Notes under the pieces: model-generated | Databases searched by the model: none | What the model saw: only the letters and a program-made list of their open reading frames with translations | What the model was told of the DNA's origin: nothing | Assembly: GCA_015179125.1 (NCBI GenBank) | Contig: WHVA01000388.1 | Location: 47,149 to 111,148 of the forward strand | DNA length: 64,000 nucleotides | Reading direction: 5' to 3' | DNA from: Gautieria morchelliformis | Taxonomy: Eukaryota; Basidiomycota; Agaricomycetes; Gomphales; Gomphaceae | Program-made: the position numbers and the translations under genes | Shown here: positions 46,310-56,254 of the stretch, in pieces | Position numbering within the stretch: the first letter of the stretch is position 1 | How the letters are laid out: every line of letters starts with the position of its first letter

Positions 46310-46555
46310 TGCCCGCCGCCTACCGTTAGTTTACTGCATGGCATTCTTCATTTCTGTTCAGCTTGGCATGGACTATCATCAACCACTACCACATACTGTA
46401 TAGCAGCATCCTCATTTTTGGACATCTTTTGGACGTCTCTCTAGTCAATTCTTTCGGGTTGAACGTAGACGATTTACAGTATTAATTTTGCACGCCCCTT
46501 GCGTTTTACCATAAATTTACCGTAGTAGTTATGTTTGGACAATCTCCCACCCTAG
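46310..46555. other. Convergent intergenic region
   Basis: Shared 3' flank of the oxidase (+) and PIG-U (-) genes, 246 bp. A 27-bp tandem duplication begins at 46526 and runs into the PIG-U stop codon. Confidence 0.5.
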
Positions 46556-48199
46556 TTATGTTTGGACAATTTCCCACCCTTCCTTTGCAGCTCCAAATGC
46601 AATCCGCAATCCTGCCCACATGGCATCAAGGACAGCAAACCCGTTAGCTAGTCCAAACACCAACGTCGACGCATAAAAGAAGTTGGCATTTCCTGTCCCT
46701 TGCGAGAGCCAAAGGCGATGGAACAGTGGCAACAACAAGGAGGCATGCAGATGAAGCAGCGTTGTAACGATTGGTGTTTTGAGATCTGGATTATATAGCC
46801 TTCAATCTTACGCAAGGATACCTTGAAAGTGTCGTAGTACTGACAGGGGTAGATCTCCGGGAAGATCGAAAGCATGCTCAAGAACAAGCCTGGGTCCGAT
46901 AATGTTGGATATGACTTGAATATTGCGAAGATACCTTGAAGGAGGAATGTTGCAAAGAGGGGATCATGTCTGACAGAAAGGTCGATTTAGTGAAACACGT
47001 CAACAACGGTTGAGCTTACTGGAATTTTATGCTGATGGGAGCAACATATATAATCAGGTGCATCTACACGTTACAAGGTGGTCAATACAGAGCAAGAGTG
47101 ACTTGAGGTTCACGAACGGAGAAGGCCATAAGAAAGAAAGGCCGGAAGTAGTCGAACATTTCTGTGAAAAAGTACCACCAAAGGCCAGGGTTAGGGGTAA
47201 GCTCTGGAAGGGTTAACCTGAGGGGACTAAGGGACATGGTATTATGTGACGATGCAAAGCACCTACACGGCGCCCCATGTCCGACCAATCCAGCCCCAAC
47301 CGCCCGATACCAGGGTGGAAATCAGAGCGAGTGATGAAAGGTATGTGACATAATGGAGTGCCAACGGCACAGCACGTCTGTAACCGACAAATTGTATTGG
47401 TTTAGAGAGGCGGGAGGATGGACCCGCCAGATTGAGAAATAATATGGGCGGGAGGAGAAGGACAGAGGTAGGGGACAGGTGGGTGAGTAAGGCAAGCAAT
47501 AGTAAAGAAATCTCAAGGTTTCCTGAAAAGAGGTAAACACAGGAAGCAGATGACGTGGATAGACTATTACCCAGACAGGCTGAATGCAGCGCAAGTAGAA
47601 ACAGTGTATTGTCAAAGGTCGAGGTAGAGAGTGCAAGCGAGGGAAGGAACAGGTATGGGTTCAGGAGATACCTTCAATGCACGTCAGCCAACCAACTCGC
47701 TCGTGAATGCGTCATGAAACAGTATAACGCACGATATGACGATCAAACCCTCTCGGGATCCATATGTCACAGAGGACTTACAACGGAGCCTCCAAATTCG
47801 TGACAGACTCCAGGCACCTATTCCATCACATAGTGTCCATAATAAAGGGGACAACAACGCAGGAGATAACGGAAGGATGGTGGAAAATAGTGACAACAGT
47901 ATAGGCGACTGCGCACAAGTCAAGACCATGCATGAAGACGGTATGGAGAGGTCTTACCTGCCGGAAGACCCCACCTGAGTAAGGATCTATGCCATGCTTG
48001 AACAGATACACTCCTTCCCGTACTGGGTGGAATACAGTCGGACTTAGTGTCACAAATATAAAATCAAGCCATGCGTACATCGTGCGTAGGACGTCAGGGG
48101 AGAAGCAAGTTGCTGGTCATCCTGTAACACGTCCTGTAGCGGCGAGCAAGCTGCTAGAAGGCGGATTGCGAGTGCACCTGCAAGCACTTTGGTTTCCAT
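46556..48199 (-). CDS. PIGU: GPI transamidase subunit PIG-U (Cdc91-like)
   Basis: ER membrane subunit of the GPI-transamidase complex, which attaches GPI anchors to proteins. Start at 48199 (METKVLAGALAIRLL). Splicing of the first intron (3' site CCCAG near 48030) gives TSYARLREGVYLFKHGIDPYSGG (landmarks TSYARLREG and KHGIDPYSGG), diagnostic of the family. Other blocks: LLWTLCDGIGAWSL, LNPYLFLPSLALSTST, NPGLWWYFFTEMFDYFRPFF, SIFPEIYP, LLPLFHRLWLSQGTGNANF. Many hydrophobic helices are present, as expected of a multi-pass protein. At least five introns. It ends with GWEIVQT at a TAA (46556-46558). It lies head-to-tail with the glutamine synthetase copy. The oxidase next door is itself a predicted GPI protein, probably by coincidence. 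Confidence 0.85.
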
Positions 48200-48870
48200 A
48201 GCGCTGGCGCTATTACCACGTGCTACGATGGAATTTGTATGAATTGACGTCACGCAGCTTATAGCCTGCATCAGTGCGCAAACCGGCATCTGGGCTCCGC
48301 CCGATACAGAATGCTGAGAAATCTTTCCCTTAGATAGAATCATAGATGAGAGGTACTAATATTGCCCGGGTTTGCTTCGTTCGATGGGCGATTATAATAA
48401 TCGCATTGTGAGATTTCGCTTCATCCAAGTACGCAAACATCCCATCCCATCCCGAGCCACTCGCGCGTCGTTCAACGTCACTGGGTTCAAGATTCAGATT
48501 ATCTCCTACCGCAAAAAACACCACGCATCCCCCCTGGGACATTGATCAATAAATAATGCCATTTTATATTCCATTTCAGCCTTTTTGCCTGCAATACGGT
48601 AGTGTCCTTACGGTTTTCCTTTTGTATCAGTATTACCTTTTCGGTCGTGCAACTTTTCTAATTATGTCTCTTCGCAATTCCAATTCTGTCACGCAGCAGA
48701 TGGATTACCATCACGAATAACTGCAGATGAGTCCCTGCTAATAACATGTAATAGATCATTACAGTATACATAGCACGATATTTATTGTACAGCGTGAAAC
48801 AATCTGCAGGTGAAACGAAAGCCATGTGGCACTTGAGTGATCTGTCCGTTTGACTTTGTAATTATCCAAG
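48200..48870. other. PIG-U promoter side, no gene recognised
   Basis: About 670 bp. The minus-strand flank of PIG-U contains no clear TATA box. No protein-like frames. Confidence 0.4.
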
Positions 48871-48977
48871 CACGGCTTGCCACGCCCGAGCTGAAGCTCG
48901 AAATATGACCACAATGATATGGGATTGACGGAAAGGCACGAAACCTCTCCATCCACCTGGATATGCTCCGCGTGCTT
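48871..48977 (-). repeat. Degenerate partial duplication of a glutamine synthetase exon
   Basis: Matches 49179-49288 in the same orientation. CGTGGCA, CGAGCTTCAGCT and GCACGCGGAGCATATCCAGG are shared, while the middle ~45 bp have diverged. It lies just downstream of the stop codon of the glutamine synthetase copy. The encoded block is KHAEHIQV...[10 protein letters not shown] of the catalytic domain. Confidence 0.8.
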
Positions 48978-48982
48978 TAACA

Positions 48983-50277
48983 CTAGTTGAGAATGGTCGT
49001 CTCCACAATAATTCCAGTTACGCAGTCTGGGTCTAGAGAAGAGTGGAGTCAGCAGGGGCGCAATAATGTGTGGCGCAATTGTACGTGGAACAACACACAC
49101 CAATGTTCGAGGCAGGACGTCTGTCTTCCAGGTATCCATAACCCTGCCCAACGTGCCATGGAATACGAATACTAGCTCCACGATCTGCCACGCCCCAGCT
49201 GAAGCTCGATATTTGGCCGGTTTCGTGCTTGCCGGTCAACCTCATATGGTTGTCCTCTCCATACACCTGGATATGCTCCGCGTGCTTCTTCGCCAACTTC
49301 TCAACTGCCGCCTCGATCTTCTTCAATCCGCCCCGTTCACGCATCTCCTTGGTCGAGTAATTAGTGTGACAGCCTGCCCCATTCCAGTCACCCTGCAGTG
49401 GCTTGGGGTGGAATGACACCTTGATGCCCCACATCTCGGCGACGCGGGTGACAAGGTAGCGAGCCATCCACGAGTGATCGCCCATTGAGATACCTTCACA
49501 TGGGCCGACCTGGAATTCCCACAGACGGCATCACATTGGCATTGATACCGCTGATGTTAATCCCAGCGTAGAGACAGGCACGGTAATGCGCTTCTATGGG
49601 ATCACGAGCGAAAACCTTGCCAGTTCCTACGTGTTTACGGGGTCAGTCTACCTGATACAATTTGTGGAGTGAGCACGGACCAGCTCCGCAATAGTATGGA
49701 CCCTGAGGACCTGGGAAACCACCCTTTGGCCAACCGTAGGGGGTGAGCCATCGGCATCGAAGAGCGTGTACTCTTGTTCAAGACCGAACTCCAAGGAACG
49801 GTGTCTTCGACCAAGTCCTCGACTTCTTCGCATGATGGCGGAAGTTTGTTTTATTCGGCATGCCATCGTTGTTGTATGTCTCGGCGATTACTAGGATGTT
49901 CTCCCCGCCACGAAATGGGTCTTTGAAGACAGCGGCGGACGGAGGTATACGTCGGAATCATGGCCGGGAGCTTGGTTGGTCGATGAGCCATCGAAATCCC
50001 AGACACGGAGGTCACCAAAGTCCTTTACTTTCTTTGCCACCGTCTACAACAAGCGTAAGTGGCAGAGACGTGTGCTGTCGGCAAGATTAGCACATACGGT
50101 GGTCTTTGAGCGCAGAACACCGTCGCCGTCAACACAAACATCTATTTAATGTGTCAAAACGCGCGGTCTACAAGCAAAGACGCGAAAAAAAAGGCATACA
50201 TTCTGCCTGGATCTTGTCACCCTGTGGGAGGGCGAGGAAGTGGTTGAGGAGACCGGCACGCCGGGTAGCAGTAGACA
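48983..50277 (-). pseudogene. Glutamine synthetase (GS), frameshifted copy with introns
   Basis: GS makes glutamine from glutamate, ammonia and ATP. Start 50277 (MSTATRRAGLLNHFLALPQGDKIQ, landmarks MSTATRRAG and LPQGDKIQ), then exons giving [26 protein letters not shown]. The frame then breaks: -1 at the RP/AAVFKD junction (~49955), -1 before VEDLVED (~49835), +2 before FGLEQEY (~49780), +2 in SPYGWPKGG (~49738) and -2 before WEFQVGP (~49525). From 49485 the sequence is intact: [49 protein letters not shown], then a ~70-nt intron and VTGIIVETTILN, stop at 48983-48985. Five indels in ~450 bp point to a duplicated pseudogene. Sequencing error is the alternative. Confidence 0.85.
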
Positions 50278-50354
50278 TGATCAAAGAAGATCCGGTGTGG
50301 GGTCAAGTATACGGGGAGTGGGTACTGTACCGGTGAAAATCGTGCCAGAAACTG

Positions 50355-50363
50355 CTTTATATA
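50355..50363 (-). promoter_or_regulatory. TATA box of the glutamine synthetase copy
   Basis: The minus strand reads TATATAAAG, ~80 bp upstream of the ATG at 50277. It is a well-placed core promoter element that survives although the reading frame is broken. Confidence 0.5.
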
Positions 50364-50896
50364 CAGTTATTGGAGTGATAGGAGATAGTAGCACTCAGCT
50401 CGAAAAGGCGCGGGCTAAAACGTCATACAGAGTGAGCAGCACCATACATTTCGGGAGCCTGCTACATCCTCAAAGCTGTAATATAGGATATTATGCCTAA
50501 CGCGGCTGACACGCACGCTCCGATACACTGTCGAATACCCGAACGCTTCCTCCTGAAGGTACGGACACGGACGAGACAGAAGTCACAAGAATCAATTTAC
50601 CTGTGTCGCATACCTGGCTCATCTTGTCTTGGCCGGGTCCTGGGACATATGGAAGGGTTGTAGGAAAGAGCAATGTTTTTTCGCGCTATGTGTCGGGGCG
50701 CCACCCCGGTGACCGACGTTGCCAACTGCAATAGCAATATATGTTGTGATAAATACTCCATGGTTGGACTTCCTTTAGGTCCAATGTTCACATTCCCTAA
50801 ATGAGAATATATTGAAAACACTATCACAGAGTTTTTAGAAAGAATTGTCTAATAGTTAACCAGTATGATCACCGGTTAAAGGGACCATGTATATGC
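50364..50896. other. No gene recognised; host-transposon boundary
   Basis: Flank of the glutamine synthetase promoter. No protein-like frame. The sequence changes from CpG-rich to AT-rich around 50720. Confidence 0.4.
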
Positions 50897-51834
50897 TGAT
50901 GACATCATGACATCATATGCATCAGTTGGTGGCTTCCCACCAGCTGACAGATCTAACTGAACAAAGCACCTGTGTCTTGATCAAGTGCCGGATCAGGGAG
51001 ACAGCTCGAGCGGGGGCAAAAGAAAAGAAATAATTCTATGGCACTACAAGTGCTGTATGGGGACATCGGAACTTGTGCGATGTGAGTAGAATAGTGTGTC
51101 AAAGATATTTGACTGTCCTTTGGAAGGGAAATGGAGATCAAGTGTATATGCAGGTGCATACACATTGAATCTCAAGGGAAAAGCTGATCGTGCTGACAGG
51201 GACAAGACAGTCAATTGTGGGGCTATTACATGTTGAAAGGGGCATCATGTATGCCTCGCATAATCCCCATCTCTCAAATCCCCTTGTAGGATAATCCCCA
51301 TCATCTTTCTTGTTTTTTTTTCCATGATTTGTAACTACTGTCTGAATGTGATCACAGACTCTTCCACTTAGAAATAATAGGTAGAAAATCACTTTCTTTT
51401 TTCTATAAATACAGCAACTTCACTGTATGTTACTCTAGCCAGAAAATCCCTTTGCGCTCATCTTGCATACACTCAAATCAGCCTAGAAGCTGATCTCAAG
51501 TTGTACTCACTGTTTCAAACAGCTTCAAAGCTCGTATACTAACCAGAAATTAGTTACTTGTTTTATTATCTGATTCTACAGATTTATGAACCCTACAGAT
51601 AACTAGCTACGTCTATTCAATGAACACTCACCTCACTGAGCCAAGTACTTGGATCAACATCAATCACGGATCACTGATTAGATACTCAACGATAGCCGCT
51701 GGACCATCTTATCATATCTAGGTGCCCAAGACTGTCGCACTCATCAAAAGGGCAATTCCAATACATTTTGAGTATCCATTCATCTATTGATAAATACAGA
51801 TAAATACATAGACATTTAAAGAATATATTCTACT
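50897..51834 (+). repeat. LTR-like sequence (Ty3/gypsy type, tentative)
   Basis: Begins TGATGACATCATGACATCAT, a start I associate with gypsy LTRs of agarics. It contains a TATA box CTATAAATAC at ~51402, as expected at a U3/R border. It is followed at ~51840 by CTGGTGCCCAGG, a TGG-starting PBS candidate. There is no second LTR or coding region. The boundaries are guesses. Confidence 0.35.
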
Positions 51835-52127
51835 GACTGGTGCCCAGGTACCTGCTTGCCAGGGCAGGCCCCACTTGCCAGTGCGGTGCCTCGGTTATCA
51901 AGACCAAGGCTTGGTCACATGTGTGTCATATCTAAGTGAGATATGACATCATCACTTGCTCATGCTCATGCACACAGACACCTATGCATCTTGAATGTTT
52001 CCCAATTAATGAATTCAGTTAGATGTTTGTTAAACTGTTTAATAATATGAAATATCTTTATTCCATTTATTCTAACAGTATGAAGCACCCAGCTTTGCAT
52101 AGTATGGGCATTGCACAGGCATGATGG
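51835..52127. other. No gene recognised; left break of copia-3
   Basis: CAAGACCAAGGCTTGG and ATATCTAAGTGAGATAT (51929) are small palindromic words. The reverse transcriptase of copia-3 stops abruptly at ~52128. Confidence 0.4.
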
Positions 52128-53339
52128 CACTATATGAAGGATTGCACACACAGACTCCAGCCTGGTCACAGGAGCAAACATGTCAGTGTAGTCAATGCCG
52201 GCCCGCTGGGCGAAGCCTTTGCAACAACACAAGACTTAAAGCACTTTGGAGTACCAGATTCATCCTTCTTAGTGAGGTATACCCATTTGGAAGGCATCAC
52301 ATGGTGATTGACAGGTACCTCCGTATATGGGACAAGGTCCCAGACCTGGTGTTTGGACAGGGGGCCCATCTTGTCCGACATGCTCTGCTCCCATTGAGGA
52401 GCATCCGCTCAGGTCAAGATCTCATGGTAAGATTTAGGGTCAGAGTCTCCATCCGTGCAGTACCACTTGGCAGCCGAGTTTGCCACAATGACACCAATGA
52501 CATCATCAGGGACATCTGCACCCCCTTGAGAGCTGGTGCATATGTCCTTCATCACCCTGTCCAGTACTGATTCATAGGAGAGGCCTCGTATGGCTGTGCC
52601 GGCAGTGGAGACTTTAGGGACACGGGCGGAGTATCGAGGGGCAACTTCAGGTGGAATCGGCAGGGCAGGTGCAGAAGTCAGGGTGGGTGGCTCAGGGGTA
52701 AGTCCGCCACAATCCCATCATGAGATGGAATGTCATCGACCTCAGTGGTAGGCAGGTCAGACTCGTTCACAACAACCCCTGGATGAAGCTCACATGGGCG
52801 ACAGTCCTGGCTCTCAGTGAAGACAACATTCCTAGTCACATGGATTTTTCCTGTGGGATGCTCAAGGTAGCAGTAGGCTTTGGAAGTCTCATAGTAGCCA
52901 ACTAGCACACACTCAATGGAGCAGCTGTAGATCTTTGGGTTGTCACCAGGGACATGAACCCAGGCATGACATCCAAGGTCTCACAAGTGGGAAAGGTCAG
53001 GATGCCTTCTGAACCACATCTCATAAGGGGTCTTCCCTTCAAGAGTGTGGGTATGAGTCTGGTTTTTAGATATGCAGCAGCTCGAATGGATTCGGCCCAT
53101 AGACTGGGTGGCACGCCAGGATCAGACCTAATTGTGTGGGCACAGTTCATGATGGTTCGATGGCAGTTCTCAGCCTTACCATTCTCAGCTGATGTATAGG
53201 GAGCAGTGGTTTCATGACATATGCCCTCTCATTTGAGGTAGGTCTCAAAGTCATCTGAAGTGTATTCTCCTCCATTGTCCATACGAAAAATAAGAACAAA
53301 TTCATTGCTCTCCCTCTCAATGAGAGATAACCAGTCTTT
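52128..53339 (-). pseudogene. Copia-3 integrase end and RT start
   Basis: The minus strand from 53339 reads KDWLSLIERESNEFVLIF, RMDNGGEYTSDDFETYLK (integrase acidic block), a broken stretch, APYTSAENGKAENCHRT-like sequence, RSDPGVPPSLWAESIRAA and CYLEHPTGKIHVTRNVVF. The RT start MPSKWVYLTKKDESG and GFAQRAGIDYTDMFAPVTRLESV follow. Several stops and frame changes. Catalytic RT residues are missing because of the truncation. Confidence 0.83.
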
Positions 53340-53356
53340 GAAAGTGGCAGCGGCAT
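53340..53356. repeat. LINE-1 copy target duplication, left
   Basis: GAAAGTGGCAGCGGCAT, repeated exactly at 56092-56108 after the poly(A) tail. A 17-bp duplication typical of target-primed reverse transcription. Confidence 0.93.
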
Positions 53357-53370
53357 AATCGAGAAGACGG

Positions 53371-53814
53371 GGCCTTGGCATCCCAGACATAAAAGCAAGG
53401 CTCGCCGCAATACACATAATGTGGCTACAAAAGTACCTAGCCATACCAGAAAAGCGCCCAGACTGGGCTTAGATAGCAGACAGACTTATATTTGGGGATA
53501 TCAACCCTAAAGCAGTCCCGAAGGTAGACACCGAATCGAGGATAAGCTGGTTGAAGCAAACGTGGAGAACCAAGCAAGGGTTACACTCCAGCCTGCCGAC
53601 ATCACTAAAAGAGATGCTAAAGACGGCAGAGACATACCACGTCAGAATACAGGCCAGAAAGACAGACAAAGGCCTTAAAGAAAAAATGACAGTCTGGCAC
53701 AACGTGGTCAAGCCGGACGATAACTACAAGTAGAATAAGAAGGCAGCAAAATGCCTGAGAAAGAACCACGACATAATCTCAATAAAAGGCCTACAAAGGG
53801 CAAAAAGAGGGTGA
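53371..53814 (+). pseudogene. LINE copy 1: post-RT connection region (broken)
   Basis: GLGIPDIKARL...MWLQKYLAIPEKRPDWA, then a TAG near 53469. The same frame continues to another TAG (53731-53733) and ends at TGA near 53814. The RNase H frame begins in another phase from 53751. Confidence 0.75.
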
Positions 53815-54992
53815 TGACCCCTGATAGAAAATGTGAAAACCACCGCGCCTGCGTGAACATGGCAAAGAACCTATACAAAGGTTACCCAGAGAAATGGGAC
53901 CCCGAAAAAGGCACCCCCTACGCGGATGGGCTAGACCACATGACAGGGAGGAAAAGAAAATACAAGTGTTTCACGAAGATGGGTGAAAACGTAGCAAACC
54001 CAGACATAACAGAAAGGGAACATCCAAAGAATGCAACAAGGATATTCCTGGACAAAGAGAAAAAAGAGGAATGGCAGGCAAAGCCGACCTATAGAAAGCA
54101 CCACACAACAGGAAAGGAATGGGAAGTCTACACAGACGGATCATGCCTCGACCTGAACACGGAGTCGGCAAGACCAGGAGCAGGAATATACTGCCAAGAT
54201 AACGAAAATTACACAAGGGCCATAAGAGTGCCTGGTAAAAAACAAACGAACCAAAGGGGAGAACTAGTGGCCATCTTGGAAGCCCTAGAAATGATATCAA
54301 AAGGAGACCCCCTGAAGATAAAGACCGACTTGACTTACGCAGTAGCTGGAATAATCAAAGGATTGAACAAATGGGAAGACATGGCTTGGCTCAATGTAGA
54401 CAATGCCGACATCTTCAAGAAAATAAAATATGAATTGACAATAAGAGGCGCGGTCACCACCTTCGAATGGGTGAAAGGGCATGCCGGCACAGAAGGCAAT
54501 GAAGAGGCAGACAGGCTAGCCTCGGAAGGTGCGAATAAAGCCGAAGCCGACGAAATAAATCTGACCATCCCAGAGGAATACGAGCTCAAAGGGGCGAGGC
54601 TGCAAAGCCTAATGCAAAAACTAGCCTACGAGCTAATAATGAGTGGAAAAAACATCGACCCGGTAATGAAAACCGGGAGGAAAAAGCTTGCCGAAACAAA
54701 GGTGGAGCTACAAGAAACACTGGGTGTAAGCCCAACGGAAAGGGCAGTATGGAAGATGCTAAAGTCACTCACAATAAGGAGAAACATTGCAGACTTCCTG
54801 TGGACACTGCTACATGGGAGATTAAGAGTCGGAGTATACTGGAAAAACATACCCGGCTACGAAGGAAGGGCCAGCTGTAAACAATGTGGAGGCCTGGAAA
54901 CAATGGACCACATCTGGTTCGAATGCCAAACCCTAGGCCGATCAGAGGTCTGGGAAGCGGCAGAGACGCTCTGGAAAAGACAACAGGGATAA
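53751..54992 (+). pseudogene. LINE copy 1: RNase H and zinc-knuckle region
   Basis: One open 413-codon frame. The N-terminal KCENHRACVNMAKNLY precedes the RNase H D-E-D-H core: VYTDGSC (~54127), QRGELVAILEAL (~54253), IKTDLTYA (~54319) and WVKGHAGTEGNEEADRLA (~54469). The third motif reads TDLTYA where copy 2 has TDSTYA. The end holds CKQCGGLETMDHIWFEC, a CCHC-like motif seen at LINE C-termini. The frame ends early at 54992 because one A is missing in a run of five (TGGAAAAGACAAC against TGGAAAAAGACAAC in copy 2). The downstream part 54993-55368 is open in the shifted frame. Confidence 0.85.
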
Positions 54993-55368
54993 AAGAAGGG
55001 GTAAACGAATGGATACACCCAAATGAAAACCTGATAAGAGGATTAGGAGCCGTAAAGAAGGCAGAATGCTTCTCCTCAACACGAACGCTGCAGAAATACA
55101 AGGACTTGGTCCTAGAAACGGTGTGGCTCCTATGGAAGATAAGAAATGAATCAACAATCGGAGAAAAGACCTTCACAAGGAAAGAAGTGAAGGCGAGATG
55201 GGTGGCAGAAATAAACCACCTAATACAAAGGGAACACTCAATGGCCCTAATACGAAAAGAAAAACAAAAAAGAAGCCAGGACATAAAGCGCTTCAAGGAA
55301 AAATGGGTGTGCACGGATTTCGCAGTGACGCTACACAAAGGTAACTTGACCATCAAAAGGTGGGACCA

Positions 55369-55765
55369 CACTGGAGGCATATAAAAATTTTCTGGTCTGA
55401 AAAACTGTTCAAAAAACTGTAAAGATATTTCAAATTTTTTTAGTGTTTTTAATGTAAAAAAACTTTAACAAAATTTTGTGTTTTTGTTAGAATTTGTTGA
55501 GCAAGAAAATTGTAAAAAAGTTTAAAGTTTTTGCAGGGTTTTTTATGTCTTTTTATAAGTTTCTTTGTGAAAACACAAAGAAACCCATAAAAAACCCTGA
55601 AAAAAACTTTGAAATTTTTTACAATTTTCTTGCTCAACAAATTCTAATAAAAATTCAAAATTTTATTCTAGTTTTTTTTACATAAAAAACACTAAAAATA
55701 TTTGGAAAATCTTTACAGTTTTTCAACAGTTTTTCAGACAAGAAAACTTTTATATGCCTGCAGTG
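55369..55765. mobile_element. Palindromic MITE (CACTG TIRs, TSD CCA) in the LINE
   Basis: 397 bp, AT-rich, almost one long inverted repeat. The arms begin CACTGGAGGCATATAAAA and, on the other strand, CACTGCAGGCATATAAAA, and pair over ~180 bp around a centre near 55567. CCA flanks both sides (55366-55368, 55766-55768). Removing it restores the LINE C-terminus KRWDQELLGGETGG, which matches copy 2 KRWDQGLPDGETGE. CACTG ends with a 3-bp duplication fit the CACTA/CMC superfamily, though no transposase is visible. Confidence 0.87.
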
Positions 55766-56054
55766 CCAGGAGCTCCTGGGCGGAGAAACGGGAGGTGAAA
55801 ACAGAAAACACAAAATATTTATAATACTTTACAATCATCACGATTATTGATACTAATAGCCAAGAGCCATGTGGGATCAGATCCACGTCAAACCTGACTG
55901 TAGCCCCTACGGGCTGCGAGTGTGGGGCGGCGTACCTCGAAAGCCAGGCCAGCGACAAGGGAGCCTGGCTGATGAGGAGGGGGGGTTTTAGTGGGTAAAA
56001 GCCCCACACTGTCTCCCAATTGGGAGTTCGTCTGTTAGCAGATTTCCCCTCCCT

Positions 56055-56091
<37 letters not shown>

Positions 56092-56093
<2 letters not shown>

Positions 56094-56108
56094 AAGTGGC
56101 AGCGGCAT
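56092..56108. repeat. LINE-1 copy target duplication, right
   Basis: Exact copy of 53340-53356, immediately after the poly(A). Confidence 0.93.
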
Positions 56109-56254
56109 CAGACTTCCTCTTCAGTGGGAAGATACAGGACATTCTTGAGTAGTCATCAATGAAGTTAAGGACATATCTATTGCCAGTTGAACTACCAACA
56201 TCCTCCAGACCGGTGATATCAGAAAAAACTTTCTCAAGCCTCCTGCATGCCCTC
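56109..56254 (-). pseudogene. Copia-3 integrase N-terminal core
   Basis: The minus strand reads LEKVFSDITGLEDVGSSTGN, RYVLNFIDDYSRMSCIFPLKRKSD, the first acidic segment of copia integrase (shown as RYVLNFIDDYSRM). It joins AAATFKDWL at 53355 once the LINE and one duplication copy are removed. Confidence 0.85.

Larger units (their letters stand above)
53357..56091 (+). mobile_element. LINE copy 1 (5'-truncated, RNase H-bearing) in copia-3 integrase
   Basis: Runs from just after the left duplication to a 34-A tail (56058-56091). The 5' end lies in the region after the RT domain (GLGIPDIKARLAAIHIMWLQKYL, landmarks GLGIPDIKAR and MWLQKYL), so the RT itself is absent. RNase H and a C-terminal zinc knuckle follow. 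A ~240-bp 3' UTR (55809-56057) matches the second LINE copy at 62147-62390. A palindromic MITE lies inside it. Copy structure and RNase H suggest a Tad1/I-type fungal LINE. Confidence 0.92.

Noticed and set aside
53751..54992. RNase H protein as a host ribonuclease H gene
   Set aside because: It has a LINE C-terminal zinc knuckle, a LINE 3' UTR with poly(A), and a second copy at 62405-63946.
56058..56091. Poly(A) run as an internal terminator or simple repeat
   Set aside because: It is immediately followed by the 17-bp target duplication and preceded by a conserved LINE 3' UTR, so it is the LINE tail.
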